From the NCBI RefSeq assembly GCF_040939455.1, contig NC_134120.1:57551001-57615000 (forward strand): a stretch of DNA of 64,000 bases, given 5' to 3'. The first letter of the stretch is position 1, and each line of letters begins with the position of its first letter. This document shows positions 59,386 through 64,000 of this stretch, piece by piece. The translations under genes were made by a program, and so were the position numbers. The notes under the pieces were generated by a model. It had not been told where the DNA came from and did not search any database. It saw only the letters and a program-made list of their open reading frames with translations. The stretch is from Microcebus murinus (lineage: Eukaryota; Chordata; Mammalia; Primates; Cheirogaleidae).

Positions 59386-61729
59386 TGGTATTTACGACAC
59401 AAAGAGCATTTGAATACGTATTGTGAGCATGCAGCGGTTTCCAGAGAACTTACAAAGATCTCTTGCCACAATTATCTTGTTCTAGCTTTAAAATATTAGC
59501 TGTCACTGCTTTCACGGATCTTGTGAGAAAGGAGAAGTCTCTCTTTAACTCTTTTTCCCTTGAACGCAATCACCACCTCATTCATGGCTCTTTGTGGCCA
59601 CCTAATCTTGCCGATTTGGCTGGTGGCAGGGCAGCCACAGCGAGACGCTTTGTGGGGTGAGTCCCAGCGCCTGCAGCCAGGGGGAGGGGTAGGAAGGTGC
59701 CAGCGGAGGGTGACAGCTCGGACCCTGCCCCACCGGAGGGGCTCCTGCTTCCAGGCACCCGGGAACGAGGATGCCTGGACACGTCTACCCAGTTTGTCCA
59801 CTGCTGCCTGCACACAGAACGTCTGCACTCTCATCCGGTTTGTCCCTGCACACAACGCAGCAGCCAGGTGTGGAGACCTGGCTCCCACACCGGGCCCAGT
59901 CCGCCGTCACCAGGCGCTCCTGGGGCAGTGGGCAGCCCTCAACAGGCCAGCCGGCTCGCGGGCGCCCCTGCAGGCACACTGTGTGCACAGCCGGGGCAGC
60001 CGCAGGGACACTGAACCCGGCCCGAGTCCTGCAGAGGAGCCGAGCACTGTGGAATCCGCAGCTCCACGCCCTGGTGTTGCCCACGGGGACTCACCCTGGG
60101 ACCAGCCATTTAGATGGCCTAACTGGCTTCTGGTGTCTTGGGTGGATTATACTCTCTGACTTTTGGTCTTTTCCCTCACTTTTTAGACCACAGAAATAAT
60201 ACATATTATTCAAAAATCAAACATGACAGAAGACACTGCCAACAACAAACATTCCCATCATCCACCTTCCCAAATGCAGCCTGGTTATCAGCATGGAGCA
60301 TGTGCTCCAAACTTTCTCTCTGCACAATTACTAATGCCCAGTATTAGTAATTTTCCTTACAGGAAAGGATCGCACTATACACACTGTTTATAATGTTTTC
60401 TTTTTTTATTCCATCTCAGCCATTTTTGCATGATTGACATTTTTAGTAACTGATCTTGAATTGGCTTTAGCGGCAGCCTCGGGCTCTGCAAGGACACTGG
60501 CTCATCACCCTCTCTCTTAGCACCCAAGGAAGCAATGGCTTTCTTCATGGTCTAAAGATCTAAATAACTGGAAACATTTAAAACCTCTTAGCTGGCTTAA
60601 GATTGATGTTAAAATGACAGGAAAGGGAAAGCCAACCTTGTAATGCAATACAGCAACTAGCAGCCATACTGCTGCCACTGTCCAGACGTGGTTACAATTC
60701 AGCTCCCAGCAACGTGGCAGGTGCCAGACAGCACCCCTGTGTTAACAACTGCCAGGAAGACCCCTCTGATCCCTTTCTCAGCAGAGGATGGGCCCAAAAA
60801 GTAACTAAACCACTCAGCTTGCTAAACTCATCACGAACACCAAATTGGAACACACTTTGTAAGCAAAGCCGACATTCCAGCATAAAGCTACCTGGTTAAT
60901 TCTGCTGTCTGAGAATTCACATGCTGTGCTGGCGAGAGAAATCATCATCTGCAGTTCAGCAGAGATGCCTGTGAGAATAGCTAGGAATCCCAAACTTGGG
61001 ATTTTCAGAAACAAAAACCGATTTAGAAACTTACTGGGAGATGACATTTCAAAAGCCTTTTCAAAAATCCCACCACCAATAGACATTTGACTGCCCAATA
61101 AATTGACTCAAATATCTTAGTTAATTACAGTGATAAGTTCTCATTAAGCTTACTGAATGTCAGCATGAAGTGATGTTCACATTTTAAAATCTCTTAGCAA
61201 AACAACTGCATTTACATTTACTTTAAAAAATATTGCCGATTGCAAAGATAGTTACATTTGAACATGGTGGAAAACTGCGACTACCAGGGAAAAGCAAGCC
61301 TTCCTCCTACCAAGCACAGAAGCCCTGTGGGACTGCCACCAGGCAACGTCAGAGCCCCGCTGCTGGGGGCTCCACAGGTGCACGGCCCATGCAGGCACTG
61401 GCTTCTCAGGTGATATTAACCACTGCCCATCATGTTCTTTTGAGTCTTCCTTTCTCACCCCCTGGTGTCATCGTGGGCAGACTGGACAGTTTTCTAGTAA
61501 CTCTCACATATTAAATGGCTCCAATGAAGCTTAAACCCCACTCTTGTGGTTCGGAATGACTTCTTAGTGGGGTCAGGCGTATCAGGCAGGATGGTTTGGG
61601 TTGTAAGTACCAGACCACTCAGTCACACAGTGGTTTGAACTGCGAAGGCTGCTGGCTGCCCATCCGCAATCGCTGCAGCAGTGGCTCAGAGCAGGGGATC
61701 TGAGTGTGCCGGCTGGGCTGCTGGTCCTC
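59386..61729. other. Unassigned intergenic sequence
   Basis: Mostly unique. 59560-60160 is GC-rich with open frames on both strands (199, 130, 142 codons), no domains recognised. 60180-60460 may be an old LINE piece. No gene seen. Confidence 0.5.
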
Positions 61730-61868
61730 ATCCGCCCCTGGATAGTGGGGTGGCCTCAGGCAAGCTACTTAGACTCCCTGCACCTCCATTTCCTCCTTTG
61801 TGAAACGGGGATAATCATCTTTCTGCCCAAAGCTGCTGTGAAGATGACGTGAGTTTTAAGTGCAGGAT
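61730..61868 (+). mobile_element. MIR SINE fragment
   Basis: 'GGCCTCAGGCAAGCTACTTAGACTCCCTGCACCTCCATTTCCTC' region (locator within 61753-61798) followed by 'GTGAAACGGGGATAATCATC' matches MIR. Confidence 0.8.
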
Positions 61869-62224
61869 CCTCATGTGGACCCACGAGTGCCACTGGGTGT
61901 TGTGGTTGTCACCGGAACGCAGTACAAGGTTGGGCCAGCAGCTCCACAAGTGGCCACTAGAGCCAAACTTAGAGATGTCTTTTTGCCCACAGGGACCACC
62001 TTATGGTCACAGATGGCTGCTCATGTGACAGCCTGAAACATCTGGAGGTAAGGGGAGGCCTGTCCCCAAGGGGCTCTCTCTAGACCTCAGTGGCAGAGAA
62101 GGTAGGGAAGCCAGGCTTTTTTGCGGGGCCAGGCTGTGCTGGGAAGGCAGTGGGCACCCTGCCCCAGGCGGGCTCTGCTCCCAGCATCTAAAGCCATCTG
62201 TGCACATTAAGTCAGATACCATTT
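61869..62224. other. Unassigned sequence
   Basis: No gene or repeat seen. Confidence 0.5.
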
Positions 62225-62550
62225 TCACCTATTAGATTGGGAAAAATAAGTTTTCTAACACACTGTTTGGCAAGGATGTAGAGAAACAGAGGCTCTTCAT
62301 ACATTTCCTGCAAGAGTAAAAACTCACACTACAATGTAGAGCAATTCAGCAAAAATATCAAAATCAAAAGTGCTCACACCCTTTGGCCCAGCGACAGCAC
62401 CCTGCTGTCCTACAGATATGCTGGAATGTATGTGAAATGACATGGATGAGAATGATGCAGTTTTATATGTGCTACCACAGAATGATTTCCAAGATATATT
62501 TCTAAGTTTAAAAAGGGCAAGGTATACCATACTGTTGTGGCAATGTGTAC
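62225..62550 (+). mobile_element. Old L1M, ORF2 3' region
   Basis: 'GGCAAGGATGTAGAGAAACAG', 'ACACCCTTTGGCCCAGCG' and 'TTCCAAGATATATTTCTAAG' follow the ORF2 end of old L1 with deletions. It is cut by the LTR at about 62553. Confidence 0.75.
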
Positions 62551-62552
62551 AG

Positions 62553-62940
62553 CTAGTGTTACAGCTCTTGACTGGGGAAAGAACTGAGCAGCACACAAAG
62601 AGTTGGAGAACAGCCTTTATTCAGCCAGCGATCTCAACACACCTAGTGTTACAGCTCTCTTTGCGCCTTCCAATCTTCTCTTTCTGCTCCCCTTCCTTGT
62701 TCTCCTCCTGCTTTTATACCCTTGGTAGGATTCAAAAAGCATCCAATCAACTACAAGCTTTAACATCCAATCAACAACAAGCTTTAACATCCAATCAAAA
62801 ACAGTGGGAATCAAAATTTACCCAATCAGGATCAGGCAAGCAGCCTGGCTGGAAACAGGCAGCAGAACGAAGGGCCGGCCACGCGCAGCGCTGGGGGGAG
62901 GTGGCAAGCGGCTGCTTCCTGGAGCCCGATATTTTCCATA
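62553..62940 (-). mobile_element. LTR with triple CCAAT-box repeat (ERV class unclear)
   Basis: Minus-strand layout: three tandem copies of a ~24-bp unit 'TTGATTGGATGTTAAAGCTTG' (62749-62820), TATA box GGGTATAAAAGCAGG (62722-62708), polyadenylation signal in GCTGAATAAAGGC (62624-62612), and the end 'AGAGCTGTAACA' at 62553. Each unit carries an ATTGG CCAAT box. The other end, near 62940, is not sharply defined, and no target duplication was found. Likely a solo or partial LTR. Confidence 0.7.
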
Positions 62941-63004
62941 TCAATACTGAAATTTGTATTTTAAAAATTTATTATACAATTATGTACAACTAAAATTGCT
63001 TATA

Positions 63005-63215
63005 ACACTTTTATATTATTTGTCAGACACACTGTTCTAAGCACTTTATAAACGTTTACTCATTTAATTTTCACAACAAACCTACAAAACAGATAATACA
63101 ATTATCCTTATTGTATTTGTGAGGAGATGGAACCACAGGTCAAGTCTGCCCAAGGACAAAACGAGTAAGTGAGGAGGGTGGGATTTGCACCCCGACAGCC
63201 AAGCAAGGTTCCTCT
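63005..63215 (-). mobile_element. MIR SINE
   Basis: Plus-strand text 'ACTGTTCTAAGCACTTTATAAACG', 'TTTTCACAACAAACCTACAAAAC' and 'GGTGGGATTTGCACCCC' is the complement of MIR. Confidence 0.8.
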
Positions 63216-63730
63216 CTACCTTACACGCTCACGGGCACACACATTTGCTTCTGACGAGAGCTGTCACATGGCCAGTGGGCAAGCGGGAGAGGGGACTGAT
63301 TCATCACAAACAGGTTGTGCTTTACAGCACGTGCATAGATTACCTATGCAGAACAGCCCACCGGGTGCTCCTCGCAAACTGGGTGGTTGCTGCACCTCCT
63401 TCTGCAACAGCAGCAGGTCTCCATAAGGAGACTCGCACCTCCCCCATGGGCCAAGCAGGCGCGGCAGATGGGGACAGTAGCTAGTTCCAGGGCAAGGCCA
63501 GAAGACTCATTGCCTGTTTCTGCTCATCCTCCTAACATCCCTGCTCTCACCACAAGGAGAACATGATCTGAACACCTGTAGGTCCAGGGAGAGCAAGAAA
63601 CTCAGGAGCCCCAAAGCCAGACCTGCAGCCTAGAGCCAAATGCCCAAGACTGAGGTTATTTGGAAGCTGTGTAAACATTTGTAAAAGAAAAGTTATTTGT
63701 CTTTCCTTCCTTTTTTTCCCGGTTCTTTTT
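63216..63730. other. Unassigned sequence
   Basis: No gene or repeat recognised. Two overlapping frames of 85 and 99 codons have no domain. Confidence 0.5.
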
Positions 63731-63734
63731 ATTT

Positions 63735-64000
63735 TATTTTATTTTAGCGAATAATGGGGGTACAAGTGTTAAGGTTACTAATATTGCCCATGCCCCCCCT
63801 TCCCCCTCGAGTAAGAGCTTCAAGCATGTCCATCCCCCAACGTTGCACTTCTTACGCCTTGTGGTTGTATATACCCGTCACTTCCTCCCCCTCCCACCCT
63901 CCCAACACCCGATAAATGTTTTTCCTATGTGTCCACTTAAGTGTTGATATGTTAATACCAACTTGCTGGTGAGTACATGTGGTGCTTGTTTTAAATTCTT
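63735..64000 (-). mobile_element. Lemur LINE-1 3' UTR (copy 3), continues beyond window
   Basis: T-rich start '(TTTTA)n' (63725-63747) is the complement of an L1 tail. The following text, complemented, contains 'ACTCACCAGCAAGTTGGTATTAAC' and 'CTTAAGTGGACACATAGG', shared with the 3' UTR of copy 1 (about 21836-21883). It therefore belongs to a related lemur L1 family, inserted in the minus orientation. Confidence 0.88.

Noticed and set aside
58642..59499. 285-codon frame rich in Pro, Ser and Leu
   Set aside because: It begins in an Alu fragment and runs across the CT-rich minisatellite. Not a gene.

Overview
This is a non-coding, repeat-dense window from a primate nuclear genome. The best guess is a lemur, probably mouse lemur (Microcebus) or a close relative. 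Three things point there. (1) Several Alu elements have the strepsirrhine form, with a TATA-rich 'ATAAATAGAAAGAAATTAATTGGCCAACT' type linker between the monomers (quoted here in parts only). (2) Primate-type LINE-1 elements occur with unfamiliar, lineage-specific 5' and 3' UTRs. (3) There is a family of short TTAA-flanked piggyBac transposons; recently active piggyBac elements are known in mouse lemur and are otherwise uncommon in primates. I found no intact host protein-coding gene, tRNA or rRNA. Nearly every long open frame is either a broken retroelement gene or a by-product of GC-rich tandem repeats that lack stop codons.

Layout. 1-2.7 kb: two convergent fragments of a gammaretrovirus-like endogenous retrovirus (ERV). 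2.7-6.6 kb: old L1 pieces, a solo LTR and an old Alu. 7.2-10.9 kb: three or four piggyBac elements, one pair apparently broken by an inversion. 12.4-14.9 kb: old L1 and MIR pieces. 14.9-22.3 kb: an old L1 carrying a Tigger DNA transposon, which carries an Alu and a nearly full-length lemur L1 (6.66 kb). 24.2-35.5 kb: an old L1 split by a second lemur L1 (6.6 kb, itself hit by an Alu in ORF2) and, near its 3' end, by a 730-bp piggyBac element that keeps the C-terminal cysteine-rich part of its transposase. 35.5-37.7 kb: more old L1. 37.8-40.1 kb: a CpG-rich island with an ~840-bp G-rich minisatellite. 40-45 kb: mostly unique sequence with L2, MIR and Alu. 45-48.2 kb: an old L1 interrupted by a class II solo LTR with a 6-bp target duplication and by an Alu. 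48-52.3 kb: microsatellites, an Alu, MaLR-like and Tigger pieces, old L1. 52.3-56.3 kb: a minus-strand gamma-type ERV with its 3' LTR, broken env, pol and a stub of gag. 56.3-59.4 kb: a second CpG island, a C-rich minisatellite, a young lemur Alu and a CT-rich minisatellite. 59.4-63.7 kb: unique sequence with MIR, L1 and an LTR fragment carrying repeated CCAAT boxes. 63.7-64 kb: the 3' end of a third lemur L1 on the minus strand.

The most notable material is the piggyBac family: one long copy with a recognisable transposase remnant, short copies derived from it by internal deletion, an internal 88-bp tandem duplication, and a rearrangement whose two junctions both fall on TTAA. Next are the ~190-bp monomers that form the 5' UTR of the second lemur L1, and the GC-rich minisatellites. 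Family names are from sequence recall without a database search; subfamily-level names are tentative.
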